Assembly (NCBI GenBank): GCA_001970855.1
Contig: LSSN01002980.1
Span: forward strand, 1-29,266
DNA: 29,266 bases
Direction of reading: 5' to 3'
From: Smittium culicis
Lineage: Eukaryota; Kickxellomycota; Harpellomycetes; Harpellales; Legeriomycetaceae
The notes below the pieces were generated by a model that saw only the letters and a list, made by a program, of their open reading frames with translations, did not search any database and was not told the DNA's origin. Positions 20,391-29,266 of this stretch are shown here, piece by piece. How positions within the stretch are numbered: the first letter of the stretch is position 1; every line of letters starts with the position of its first letter. Made by a program: the position numbers and the translations under genes.

Positions 20391-22059
20391 AGCTATAACT
20401 AGATAACAATGATAATTTTAGTATCGTAATAGGTCATCAGTTTTTATTGTTATAAATGTTAACGAGAAGAAAGATTAAAATTTAACATTTTTTTTAGTAT
20501 TTAGGGTTGTTTATTTAAATAAAATAGTGCCTAATAATAACTATATCTAAATTTAGTCAATATGTTACATTTTATAGCAGCGTATATATAGTCTAATTTT
20601 TATATATTTCAAGAATGCATCAAGCTAATAATCAAATATTATCTACGTCCATAGCATTATAACTCAATAAAAAGCATACAATAAACAAATATTAACTTCA
20701 ATAAATTAGTCCAACGCGCGATTGGATTCATATAAAACATTAATCATCGTAATGAACACTTCAACTGGGCCCTAAATAGATTAGTCAAATTTTAAATAGT
20801 ATTATAATTACAAGCATATGTCAGATAGTCAAAACGCGGGTTTATAAGCGAGGTTCTGTATAAAGATATCATTTGTTTTATCTCGATGCTATTAATTTTA
20901 TAACTTTAAAATTGATCACTTTATTTGAAAAATAGAAATGTAATATCTATATTTCTATAAATTTAATTGTTAAAAAATATCCATTTATTTTTGTTGGGTT
21001 ATGTCAGTATCTGCTATTTAATACATACAATTCCGTAGTCTATAAAATGTTCCTTATAGAGAAGCTCCCGTATAATATGTTCCATGCTATTGAATAAATT
21101 CCTTTATTCTACAGAAAATATGACAACTCACAGTTAATGAAAATCTACAACCTAAATTCTGTAAGTGACGGAAAGTAATTAATGACACTTTAATCCAAAT
21201 TGCTTTTAGCCAAAAATTTTCTTACAACTCATATGGCAATTCTAAACTAATTTGTGCTCTAGATATTAAGAGGCGGATAAAACGCACCAAGGAAGAACAG
21301 AAATCAAAACAGTCAAATCATTAGCGTTATAAAAGCTTTATATATCTGTATTGGTAAAAAACAACACAATTTGGTGTTTGAAGGAGATGTTTTTAATTTT
21401 CAATTGTCCAGTGCGCAGATTAGCGCTGAAAGTTCAAGATGTGAATTACATAAAAATGGTAAATTGATTACCCAGATTACGTAATATTGTTCAAGTGAGT
21501 CGAAAGGATTGATTTTCCCAACAAAAAAAATTGGATGACAATTCAATATTGGCAGAGGATAAAAAATATCGCCAATAAATTATTTGAAAAGTATAAAAGC
21601 AAGGCATTTTCCATGGTGCATGAATCTGCATGGTTCAGAAAAAAATTTTCTTTCATTTTAGAATTATATATAATCTATTAAATATCAAAACATTTCCTCT
21701 CTCCGTCATTTTCTAATATAAAAGAAATTAATCAATAAAGTAGCCTACCAATTCAATAAAAAACATACCACTAGATACTTATTTTATTAGCTTATGCCCC
21801 CTTAAAGATAATATCCTTTGCTCAAAAATTTCATAGAGAAATATACTGCTAAAAGAAGTTTCAAAAAAATTATTTTTTACTAGCATATATTTATAAAATC
21901 ACATTTCGTATAAATTTCAAGTTCGCGATAATATCAGTATATTTTCCCCCAAAAAATATTCGATTAAATATAATTTCCTTTCATATTCTTGCTTTCCGGG
22001 ACAGGAGCTTGATTTAGTTTATACGTTTACTGTCAAAAAACAAGAGCAATAAAATAAAA
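20391..22059. other. AT-rich region upstream of proline dehydrogenase
   Basis: No gene is recognised. A 67-codon plus-strand frame without an ATG (21281-21484) is open and less AT-rich than its surroundings; see findings. The last ~400 bases before 22060 presumably hold the promoter and 5' untranslated region of the proline dehydrogenase gene. A CT-rich patch (about 21690-21710) and TATAAA-like sequence near 21718 are compatible with this but not proof. Confidence 0.5.
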
Positions 22060-24198
22060 ATGTCACACTTTACATCATCAAAATTAACCTCTGTTACAAG
22101 CTTCTATGGCGCAAGAACCCCGTTTGCAGCTAATTCAAAAGCTAAAAAGCTTAATATATTAAGTCTAAACCCGAATATTTCTAAATCTGGATCTCGTTCA
22201 TTTTCAAATTGTAAAAGACAGTTGCAAGAAAAAGCTTCTGAAACAAGCCGAAATTCACATAAAGTTCCTACTATCTCCACTGATTCGTTAAATTCAAAGA
22301 CCGCTCTAAGAACGTTTTCTACGTACAAAATATCAAAAAAAGGTGACTCTAAGGATGCAGCATCTAAAATCGCCATCAGATACAGCAGTACATCGAAAAT
22401 AAAAAACAATAATAATTCTGAGCCCCATCCTGAAAGTTCATCATTAGTTACTAAAAATGACTCTTCTGATAGTTACACCGAGAAGCCTACTCACTCCAAA
22501 ACATCTTATGATATTATTAACGGTAACACAGGCGAGTATATCAGAAAGATGCATACTAGTGAGCTTATTAACACAATGGCTGTTTTCAAATGCTGTTCAA
22601 AAGAATGGCTGGTAAAATCTTCACCTTTCCTTATTGACCTTTCTAACCAGCTTGGAATGAGCTGGTTAAGTAACTCTATAGTTAAAAATACATTCTTTAA
22701 AGTATTTTGCGCTGGTGAAACTGAAACTGAAATCGTTAAAACTGTGAAAAAACTACACGACAACAATATTAAATCCATGCTTGATTTGTCTATTGAGTCC
22801 GATTTGGATATGAGTATCATATTCGGTGGTGGGAATAAACCTATTTTGTCAGCTGAACAAGAAAAGTCTAAAAGAGAAGCTCAAAATGCCAATGCTGATA
22901 ATATTTATAATGGATATATACACAGTATAGATATGGCATCCACTCAGCCCGACTCTTTTGTTGCCCTCAAAGTTACAGGATTAATCCCAACAGATTCCCT
23001 TTATAGGTTATCACGATTTTACTTTTACATCAAATCTGGATATGAAATTGCTTCGAAAACGTCTAATAGTTCATCAGGAACTATTGACTATCAAAGCTTT
23101 GTCAAAAATGTTTTATTGAACATTCCTGGATATAAACAGCTAAAAATGCCAGAAGAAGATATCAATAGGCTTTCTAAAGCTATTTTCGAATCCATTGACT
23201 CGAACAAAGATGGAAAAGTTGATTGGATTGATATTAACAATGGTCTTACAATAAATAGCAAATTTTCAAGATCCCTTTATCTTGCTGAAGATGGTGAAAA
23301 CAATAAAAATCCCAACACTCAAAATAATAGAGTTATTCAAGGCGCGAATAAGTTTGACCTTGATGAATATGACACTATGATAAATAGACTAACTAAATTA
23401 GCTACTTACTCAAAGGAAAAGAAAGTAAATCTTGTAGTAGATGCTGAGCACTCATACTTCCAACCAACAATTGACCAAGCTACCTTGGAAATAATGAGAA
23501 AATTCAATGCCTTTACAAACAAGAGTGATAAAGATTCAAAATCAGACTATTATAACCAAAAGCCTATATTTTTCAATACATACCAACTATACACAAAGTC
23601 GGGTCTTTCCAGGCTTAAAGATGATTACGAGCTTTGTGTTAGAGAAGGTTTTGCATTTGGAGCAAAGCTAGTTAGAGGGGCTTATATGGTCCAAGAAAGA
23701 GATTTAGCCAAAAAGTTAAATTATGAGTCGCCAATAAACGAAACTCTACAAGATACCCATAATTCATATAATTCTGGTGTTAAATTTGTTCTTGAAAAGG
23801 TCGCCTCAAGGCAAAAAAAGTTTGAAGAACTGATTTCAAACAACAATAAGCCCAACACATCTGCTAAAGATGAAACTTGTGTCAGTAATCCAGTTGTGAT
23901 TGTCGCTAGCCACAACTCTGAATCAGCTCAGCTAGCAATTAACGAATTTTTAAGACTTGGATTGCCTAAAAAATCATCGAATATTTCATTTGCTCAGCTT
24001 TTGGGTATGCAAGACACTATCAGCTACAGGATCGCAGAGCTAGGTTTTAACTCGTACAAGTATGTTCCATACGGGCCTATTGAAGAAACTTTACCATACT
24101 TGACTAGAAGAGCTCAAGAAAACTCGTCTGTGCTTGATGGTTCAAACCAAGAGTACGATATTCTAAAAAAGGAGCTTTATAGAAGATTTAATATTTAA
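22060..24198 (+). CDS. Mitochondrial proline dehydrogenase with EF-hand insert (712 aa)
   Basis: FAD enzyme that oxidises proline to pyrroline-5-carboxylate in mitochondria, the first step of proline catabolism. Residues 1 to about 150 are Ser/Lys/Arg/Asn-rich with almost no acid at the very start, as in a mitochondrial presequence plus linker. The catalytic barrel follows, with VDAEHSYFQP (460-469), FGAKLVRGAYM (533-543), VIVASHN (613-619), SFAQLLGMQD and the C-terminal YGPIEETLPYLTRRAQENS. In the last segment, Tyr680, Arg683, Arg684 and Glu687 form the Y-x-x-R-R-x-x-E motif that holds the proline carboxylate. Between barrel parts lies an insert with a canonical EF-hand loop, DSNKDGKVDWID (380-391), and a low-complexity stretch (about 410-435). 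The arrangement resembles animal PRODH more than the shorter yeast Put1. One exon; ATG at 22060 has A at -3. Calcium binding is inferred from the loop residues only. Confidence 0.93.
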   Translation: MSHFTSSKLTSVTSFYGARTPFAANSKAKKLNILSLNPNISKSGSRSFSNCKRQLQEKASETSRNSHKVPTISTDSLNSKTALRTFSTYKISKKGDSKDAASKIAIRYSSTSKIKNNNNSEPHPESSSLVTKNDSSDSYTEKPTHSKTSYDIINGNTGEYIRKMHTSELINTMAVFKCCSKEWLVKSSPFLIDLSNQLGMSWLSNSIVKNTFFKVFCAGETETEIVKTVKKLHDNNIKSMLDLSIESDLDMSIIFGGGNKPILSAEQEKSKREAQNANADNIYNGYIHSIDMASTQPDSFVALKVTGLIPTDSLYRLSRFYFYIKSGYEIASKTSNSSSGTIDYQSFVKNVLLNIPGYKQLKMPEEDINRLSKAIFESIDSNKDGKVDWIDINNGLTINSKFSRSLYLAEDGENNKNPNTQNNRVIQGANKFDLDEYDTMINRLTKLATYSKEKKVNLVVDAEHSYFQPTIDQATLEIMRKFNAFTNKSDKDSKSDYYNQKPIFFNTYQLYTKSGLSRLKDDYELCVREGFAFGAKLVRGAYMVQERDLAKKLNYESPINETLQDTHNSYNSGVKFVLEKVASRQKKFEELISNNNKPNTSAKDETCVSNPVVIVASHNSESAQLAINEFLRLGLPKKSSNISFAQLLGMQDTISYRIAELGFNSYKYVPYGPIEETLPYLTRRAQENSSVLDGSNQEYDILKKELYRRFNI

Positions 24199-24888
24199 AG
24201 CTAAGCATTATATCTAAGATTTTATTACAAATTAATAGATGCATCTTTTCAATATAATTTTTGGTTTATATTGATCTAAATATTTCGAAAATATTTTTTA
24301 GCAAGTTTTTATTTTCAATAAGATAATTAATATTTTGCATAAAATTTATCATTAAATCAAAAAACATATGATTTTTAGTACTTTTTGCACTTTGTCAGTA
24401 CATATCGAGTCAAAAATTTTAGATAGTTTTACTATTATTGTCACTAGAAAATATAAAGTGGGCTATTATTTCCAATGTTTTTATTCTATGTACATAATAA
24501 TAAGAATTTGGTAAGCATAAATCGCTAGCATATACTTTTTTATTTACCTATCAATTAAAACGAATGATATGTAAAATTTTAATATATAGTCAAGACTTTA
24601 AAGTTTATTTCTCTAAAAAAAATCATGAAAACTCTATATTTGTTTATCAACTAAATTTTTTCAATTTAGTGAGCTAGCAAAATTAAAAGTGATCTCTGCT
24701 GTATTTACATTGGGGGGACGGTATATATTTTAAAATAAATAATTATATGCGAAACACTTTCATTTGTTTTATTAAACTGTGTTATATCAACATCTTTGAT
24801 TGTATTGTAAGTCGATTTAATTTATAGTACGATGTGAAAATTTGAACTAACACTTTCAGAAAACTTTGTTTAGAATTTGTTGATTTAG
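24199..24888. other. AT-rich spacer downstream of proline dehydrogenase
   Basis: Presumably contains the 3' untranslated region of the proline dehydrogenase gene in its first few hundred bases. No gene, RNA or repeat is recognised here before the first TTAA-bounded element at 24889. Confidence 0.5.
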
Positions 24889-25084
24889 TTAAACCTTTCA
24901 CGGGCAGTAGACTATTTTTGACCCACCAGATATAGCCAACAGCGTTCAATTAAAATGCGATAATTCCGAGGCCTTAAGAATCATTGGTATTTTTTAAAAT
25001 CAAATCAAGTGATAAACTTGCTTATAAATCACAGTCGAATCATTAAATTGAATTTTTTAAGAGTATTGAACTGGAAAGGGTTAA
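24889..25084 (-). mobile_element. Short terminal-inverted-repeat element, copy D
   Basis: A 196-bp unit with TTAA at both edges. The left end reads TTAAACCTTTCACGGGCAGT followed by AGACTATTTTTGACCC; the right end reads AACTGGAAAGGGTTAA. It is the reverse orientation of copy A and one of the best-preserved copies, useful as a reference for the family. No coding sequence inside. Confidence 0.7.
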
Positions 25085-25142
25085 GTGCTTATGTACAACT
25101 TGACCATATTATTTAGTATTCGAGAAACCTAAATTATTATGA

Positions 25143-25340
25143 TTATTTCTTTCCCGATCCAACACTCGTCAAAATATCAAATTTATTGGCTCGTTTGGTA
25201 CTTTTAGTAAAATTTATTATTTGCTGCTATTATACTACAAGCCGATAAAATCATGAGGATCGGGGTCAATTTTTTTTTATCGAACTCTGTTGGCTTGCTT
25301 TGGTAGGCCAAAAACAGATTTCAGCCTGAGAAAGTGTTAA
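25143..25340 (+). mobile_element. Short terminal-inverted-repeat element, copy E, diverged
   Basis: Same orientation as copy A, 198 bp. The left end TTATTTCTTTCCCGATCCAA has lost the exact TTAA. The right end reads GCCTGAGAAAGTGTTAA. Internal ATTATTTGCTGCTATT and GGTAGGCCAAAAACAG correspond to the ATTATTTGCTGCTATT and GATC.AAAAATAG segments of the other copies. Confidence 0.55.
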
Positions 25341-25495
25341 ATTAGGAATTAAGAGAGCTTGATTGTATTTGAATTAATAAATTTATCTAAAAATATAACT
25401 AATACCGCTGACAAAGTAAAATTATAAATGAAAAATGACACACTCTAGTGATGATCATATATCTTGTGAATTCAAATAATGTAGTTTTAACTATT

Positions 25496-25562
25496 AGCAT
25501 TAATAGATTCAATTATTTCAACTATTAGTAAGTAGGGGTTATAGCTAAACACTATTAATGCT
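25496..25562. repeat. Short inverted repeat (11-bp arms)
   Basis: AGCATTAATAG at 25496-25506 is repeated as its exact reverse complement, CTATTAATGCT, at 25552-25562, with a 45-base spacer. It lies between copies E and F of the dispersed element. It may be the edge of another small insertion or chance in AT-rich DNA. Confidence 0.4.
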
Positions 25563-25592
25563 ATCGAATCCACTACACTATTTTATCGCTAG

Positions 25593-25788
25593 ATATCCCT
25601 TTCACGGGTGGTAGGCTATTTTTGATCTACCAAATATATCAAATTAAATTCAATGAAAATATATTAATTCCGAGACCTTAATAAATATTGGTATATTTTA
25701 AAATAGTATCAAATAATAATATTAATTATATATCATAAGCTATTGAATAAATTAATTTTTTTAAAGACTGTTGGACGGGAAAGCGTTA
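25593..25788 (-). mobile_element. Short terminal-inverted-repeat element, copy F
   Basis: 196 bp in the same orientation as copy D. The left end reads CCCTTTCACGGGTGGTAGGC, followed by TATTTTTGATCTACC; the right end reads GTTGGACGGGAAAGCGTTAA. The left TTAA has changed to ATAT. The internal AATTCCGAGACCTTAATAAA is the reverse complement of the core seen in copies A and C. Confidence 0.7.
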
Positions 25789-25847
25789 ATAGCTGAAAAT
25801 GAGCATGTGGCTTTAAAATTTCGGAGTATAAAAATGCCTTTAAATTC

Positions 25848-26048
25848 TGCCAACCTTTTCAGGGGCAGTTGGCTTTTTATGAACAGCCAAAGCTATCCAA
25901 CCAAATGTCAAACTGATAAATGTATGTAGAATAACAGTTAACTATTGGCTTTAAATAAAGATCTATCCAATAATAAATAAGGCGTATTTAACTTATGCAA
26001 TTATGATTTATATCTATTTTTAGGTATGTTGTGCCTGGAAAAGGAAAA
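25848..26048 (-). mobile_element. Short terminal-inverted-repeat element, copy G, decayed
   Basis: The left end CCAACCTTTTCAGGGGCAGT followed by TGGCTTTTTATGAACAGCC aligns with the left end of copies D and F. A degraded right end is likely at TGCCTGGAAAAGGAAAA. About 201 bp, no coding content. The interior and right boundary are uncertain. Confidence 0.45.
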
Positions 26049-26590
26049 AAAAATAATAATAATAGGAAGGAAAAAGCACCTGGTATAAAAAAAGTTTAAA
26101 GAGTCAGCAAATCAATAATGAATATTTTTAAACTTACAATTGGTTTGCGAAATAATTACAAAAATTCTTTTTTTCTAATGGTTATTTTCCTCCCAAAAGT
26201 AATAGAAGAGAATGAATTATAGGCTTATTAGCCTTTGAATTTAGGCATTTGCATTATTCGTTGCCTATTTTTTAAACTTTTGCTGCCTGAATAAATTCCC
26301 AATTTGTAACGTCAAAGTTTCACAGTTATGTAATTATTTGTTAGTGGCTTTTGTTTCAAAATTAGGCGAGAAAAAGTTAGTATCTATGAAATAAATTCTT
26401 TTCTTAGTTTGAGCTAACGAAAATATCACTTAGCTTCGTAGCTAACAGTAGTTCCTCTTCAGCTTAGTTTCCGAAAAGCATTCCACTATACCGCTACTTT
26501 TACTCATATATAATTCGTATTACCTGTTCTGAGAATAGCCCACATAATTAAGTACGTACTTGATAATTAACTATACAAGTAATTTCGGAA
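26049..26590. other. Spacer and probable promoter of the disulfide-isomerase-like gene
   Basis: About 540 bases with no gene recognised. It starts with an (AAT)n run (about 26050-26065). It is somewhat less AT-rich in the last 200 bases, as expected for a promoter and leader. No specific regulatory box is assigned with confidence. Confidence 0.45.
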
Positions 26591-29182
26591 ATGAAGCTAC
26601 CATACACTTATATTGCAGGATTATTAAATATAGCCACTTATTCGTTAGCCTCTCCAAATAGCGAAATTTCGAAAAATGAAATCGATATTGGTAGCAAAAT
26701 TTATATAATTACTGATAATGATAACTTTAAAGCCGCTATAAATGCAAACCGAGAGCAAAAAACAAACAAGAGAGACGATAAATCCGAAATTGAGCTACGA
26801 GAGTTGAACGAATCTGATTTTGCGGAATATATTTCAACTGAACGCAAGATCATCAAATTTTACTCGCCAACCTGTTCTGCTTGCAGATCATTTTTACCTG
26901 TTTGGCAAAAAGTGGCGGAAAATTTCATCAGTACTAATGTAAATAATTTGAATTTCGCAAATATCGATTGTATTACTCACAAAAAAATTTGTAGCGACCA
27001 AGAAATCGATGCTTATCCAACTGTTATCGGTTACTTGGATGGAAAAAAGATTTCCAGTATTAGAGGCTACAAAGCATTCATTCCTGCTACTGAATTTGTT
27101 TTGGATTATGTTAAAAAAATAAAAGCTGATCAACCAAAAGTTGATGATAATAGCTCCACAAGCAGCCAAAAAGAAACAATTTCTTCTAATTCCATCTTAA
27201 CTCCTGGCGTCGAATCTAAAAATTCAACTACCTCTAACGAAAATAGCACTAAAAATACAAATATCCAGAATAGTGTGATTTTAACACCTGAAAATTTTAC
27301 AAATCTTGCCTCAAAAAACTCTTGGCTTATTAAATATTACTCACCTAAATGCTCCCATTGTATTGCGTTTGCTCCTGTTTGGACCGAATTCACTGATACT
27401 ATGGCTGAAAAAGCTAATCCTTCTGGTCTATTTTTTGGTGAAGTTGACTGCTTGGAATTTAGCGATTTATGCACCAAAAATGAAATAGATGGATACCCTA
27501 CCGTCAATTTTTACACTGATGGAAAGCTTGTAAAGGAAATTGCTGATCTTAAAAGTGGAGAAATAAAAATAATTTCAGAAAGCTTTATCAATAAAGGTAA
27601 ACTACCCCAAATACCTGAATCAACCCAAGTAGATTCTGAAAAAGAAAAGAGCGACGCTAAAGGACCAAACTCAAGCCAAAAAACTGCTAACGATTCACCT
27701 GCTACCTCAAAATCTAACGATTTTTCACCATCGCCTTCTTTAAAACCAAACTCAGATGACCTCAAAATATTAAAACAGAAGTACATTTCTGGTTTGGATA
27801 ACATTCTAGTAGATAACTCTACTATGTTTTATACTAGTAAATATATATCCATAACTGAAAAAATTCACACTGCATTTTTCAATAATTCTATGCACATTAC
27901 GAATTATATAGCTCCTGATTGCGCTGAATGCGACTCTATTACAAAAATCTTAACTGAGTCATCAACTAACTTTGGATCACAAATTAATTTCGGGTACATT
28001 GACTGCAAAAAAAGTGTTGACCTGTGCTTAAAAAACAGCATCACTTATTCACCAACATTAAAACTCATTTTTTCTAAATACAACATTGAATATCCAGGTA
28101 AATTAAACAATTCCTCACAGATTGTTGATTTTATCAAAGAAATTTATTTCACTAAAAACGATATTTCAAACACTTTTAACTTGGAGAAAATTCCTGAGGA
28201 CAGAGCCCTGAATTTAAATGATTTCAACTCAAATGAAAAAGCACTAATGTTTATTTATGTAAACAGGTCTGGATCTGTTATTAACTACATACTTACTCGC
28301 CTCGCCTCAATCTTATCATTAAACGGAAATTTCTACCACTTAGCTAGTGGCAACGATTTTGAACTTCATCTTCTTAATTCGTTTTCAGATAACGATAAAA
28401 AACGTAATCTCGATGATATGAACAAAGATTTCCTTGTTGCGGTTGTCGATGGAGAACTTTCAATGTTTTCTGGTGATATCACTGACTTGAATGCTATTTC
28501 TGATTGGATGAACAACTCCAGAGAATCCCTTTTTTCCTTGCCTTTATTGGATGTTGGCTCCAACGATTTTTATTCCAGTAATGATAACTCTGACATATCT
28601 GTGATTGTAGTAACTGGACCTTCAGATAAATCAGAAATCGATAAAAGCCTTCTAACTAGAGCCAGGGCTAATCTTAAACTCTTCCCTAGTCTTTCCAAAT
28701 CTCTATTTGATAAAAAGGTTACATTTTCTTTTGTTGATGGCCCCAAAAACTCTGAAGTAATCTTAAATTTATTCGATATTCCTGAAGAAAAATTCCCAGT
28801 TTTTATTTTTACTGAACCCAAAAAGAGTTCATATTACTTGCCATTCACATCGGATTTACTTGACCATAAAATCGAAAGTTCTCACTTGTATAGCAACTTA
28901 AACAATCGTGATATTTTTTCGATGGTCCTTTCAATTCCTTCTTTTTCCGAAAAATTCTCCCTCGATCATCCATTCCTACGAAAATTTGAAAATAAGAATA
29001 GAGAAATGGATTTCATGAAAACTCTTATCTCATCAACTTCAAAAGATAACAAAAAATCAAAAATGTTCTACTTTATGACTATATTAAAGATTCTAGCTTT
29101 TGCATTTGTAGCATACATATTGTTGAAAATCTACAAACGATTCAAACTATCTTCTCCCTTACCAGTCTACAAAAGTATTTAA
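26591..29182 (+). CDS. Membrane-anchored protein-disulfide-isomerase-like protein, three thioredoxin domains (863 aa)
   Basis: Likely an endoplasmic-reticulum or secretory-pathway thiol oxidoreductase. A signal peptide covers residues 1 to about 20 (hydrophobic, ending ...YSLAS). Three thioredoxin domains follow, with CxxC sites CSAC (95-98), CSHC (254-257) and CAEC (444-447). Each has a downstream DC-x6-C pair typical of PDI a-type domains, and a candidate cis-Pro at 143, 303 and 488. The Trp that usually precedes CxxC is Thr, Lys and Asp respectively. Ser/Asn/Thr-rich linkers (about 180-215 and 340-385) separate the first domains. Residues about 560-800 have strand/helix alternation without CxxC and may be further redox-inactive thioredoxin folds. 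A single membrane helix lies near 827-846, followed by a short basic cytosolic tail without KDEL. Architecture resembles yeast Eps1 and animal TMX-type PDIs; orthology is not proven. Single exon with purine at -3. Confidence 0.85.
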   Translation: MKLPYTYIAGLLNIATYSLASPNSEISKNEIDIGSKIYIITDNDNFKAAINANREQKTNKRDDKSEIELRELNESDFAEYISTERKIIKFYSPTCSACRSFLPVWQKVAENFISTNVNNLNFANIDCITHKKICSDQEIDAYPTVIGYLDGKKISSIRGYKAFIPATEFVLDYVKKIKADQPKVDDNSSTSSQKETISSNSILTPGVESKNSTTSNENSTKNTNIQNSVILTPENFTNLASKNSWLIKYYSPKCSHCIAFAPVWTEFTDTMAEKANPSGLFFGEVDCLEFSDLCTKNEIDGYPTVNFYTDGKLVKEIADLKSGEIKIISESFINKGKLPQIPESTQVDSEKEKSDAKGPNSSQKTANDSPATSKSNDFSPSPSLKPNSDDLKILKQKYISGLDNILVDNSTMFYTSKYISITEKIHTAFFNNSMHITNYIAPDCAECDSITKILTESSTNFGSQINFGYIDCKKSVDLCLKNSITYSPTLKLIFSKYNIEYPGKLNNSSQIVDFIKEIYFTKNDISNTFNLEKIPEDRALNLNDFNSNEKALMFIYVNRSGSVINYILTRLASILSLNGNFYHLASGNDFELHLLNSFSDNDKKRNLDDMNKDFLVAVVDGELSMFSGDITDLNAISDWMNNSRESLFSLPLLDVGSNDFYSSNDNSDISVIVVTGPSDKSEIDKSLLTRARANLKLFPSLSKSLFDKKVTFSFVDGPKNSEVILNLFDIPEEKFPVFIFTEPKKSSYYLPFTSDLLDHKIESSHLYSNLNNRDIFSMVLSIPSFSEKFSLDHPFLRKFENKNREMDFMKTLISSTSKDNKKSKMFYFMTILKILAFAFVAYILLKIYKRFKLSSPLPVYKSI

Positions 29183-29266
29183 TCTTTCGATTTCAAATTT
29201 TCTTATCTCATTGGTTTATAATTACTTACATTATACTACCCGCAGCACGTATGTTTTATCGATTTA
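29183..29266. other. Start of 3' flank of the disulfide-isomerase-like gene
   Basis: Only 84 bases remain after the stop codon. They are T-rich with no recognisable feature; polyadenylation probably lies in or just beyond this stretch. Confidence 0.4.

Overview
This window looks like nuclear DNA of an early-diverging fungus. The intergenic sequence is extremely A+T-rich. It holds three large genes with no apparent introns and one small gene with four short GT-AG introns. There are no bacterial signals such as operons or Shine-Dalgarno sites. Of the lineages I know, the AT-rich gut-fungus group (Harpellales/Kickxellomycotina, e.g. Smittium-like) fits best; this is an inference from composition and gene types, not an identification.

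Layout. 61-6663 (-) encodes a 2200-residue, mostly disordered protein with two copies of a fungal domain I recognise as DUF8032 and a long Gln/Ala-Gln tract. 6664-15370 is a gene-poor AT desert; its only clear content is a pair of short inverted-repeat elements (8140-8511) that meet at one TTAA. 15371-16427 is another such element, split by the tail of a decayed non-LTR (LINE-type) retrotransposon. 17452-18426 (-) is a five-exon gene for an NAA40/NatD-type N-terminal acetyltransferase; I assembled it by hand from splice sites and it is complete. 18427-22059 is AT-rich sequence with hints of decayed retroelement coding, including a possible copia relic near 20.2-20.4 kb. 22060-24198 (+) is mitochondrial proline dehydrogenase with an EF-hand insert. 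24889-26048 carries four more copies of the short inverted-repeat element. 26591-29182 (+) is a membrane-anchored protein-disulfide-isomerase-like protein with three thioredoxin domains.

The four protein genes have unrelated roles: a putative nuclear or regulatory protein, histone N-terminal acetylation, mitochondrial proline catabolism and secretory-pathway disulfide chemistry. I see no pathway or cluster linking them. The most interesting item is the dispersed ~184-201 bp element family. Its ends read TTAA-(C/A)CCTTTC..., which suggests a non-autonomous piggyBac-like DNA transposon; seven copies lie in this window, one of them used as a landing site by a LINE. I found no tRNA, rRNA, CRISPR array or bacterial mobile element. 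I saw no convincing evidence for a wholly new multi-gene system.
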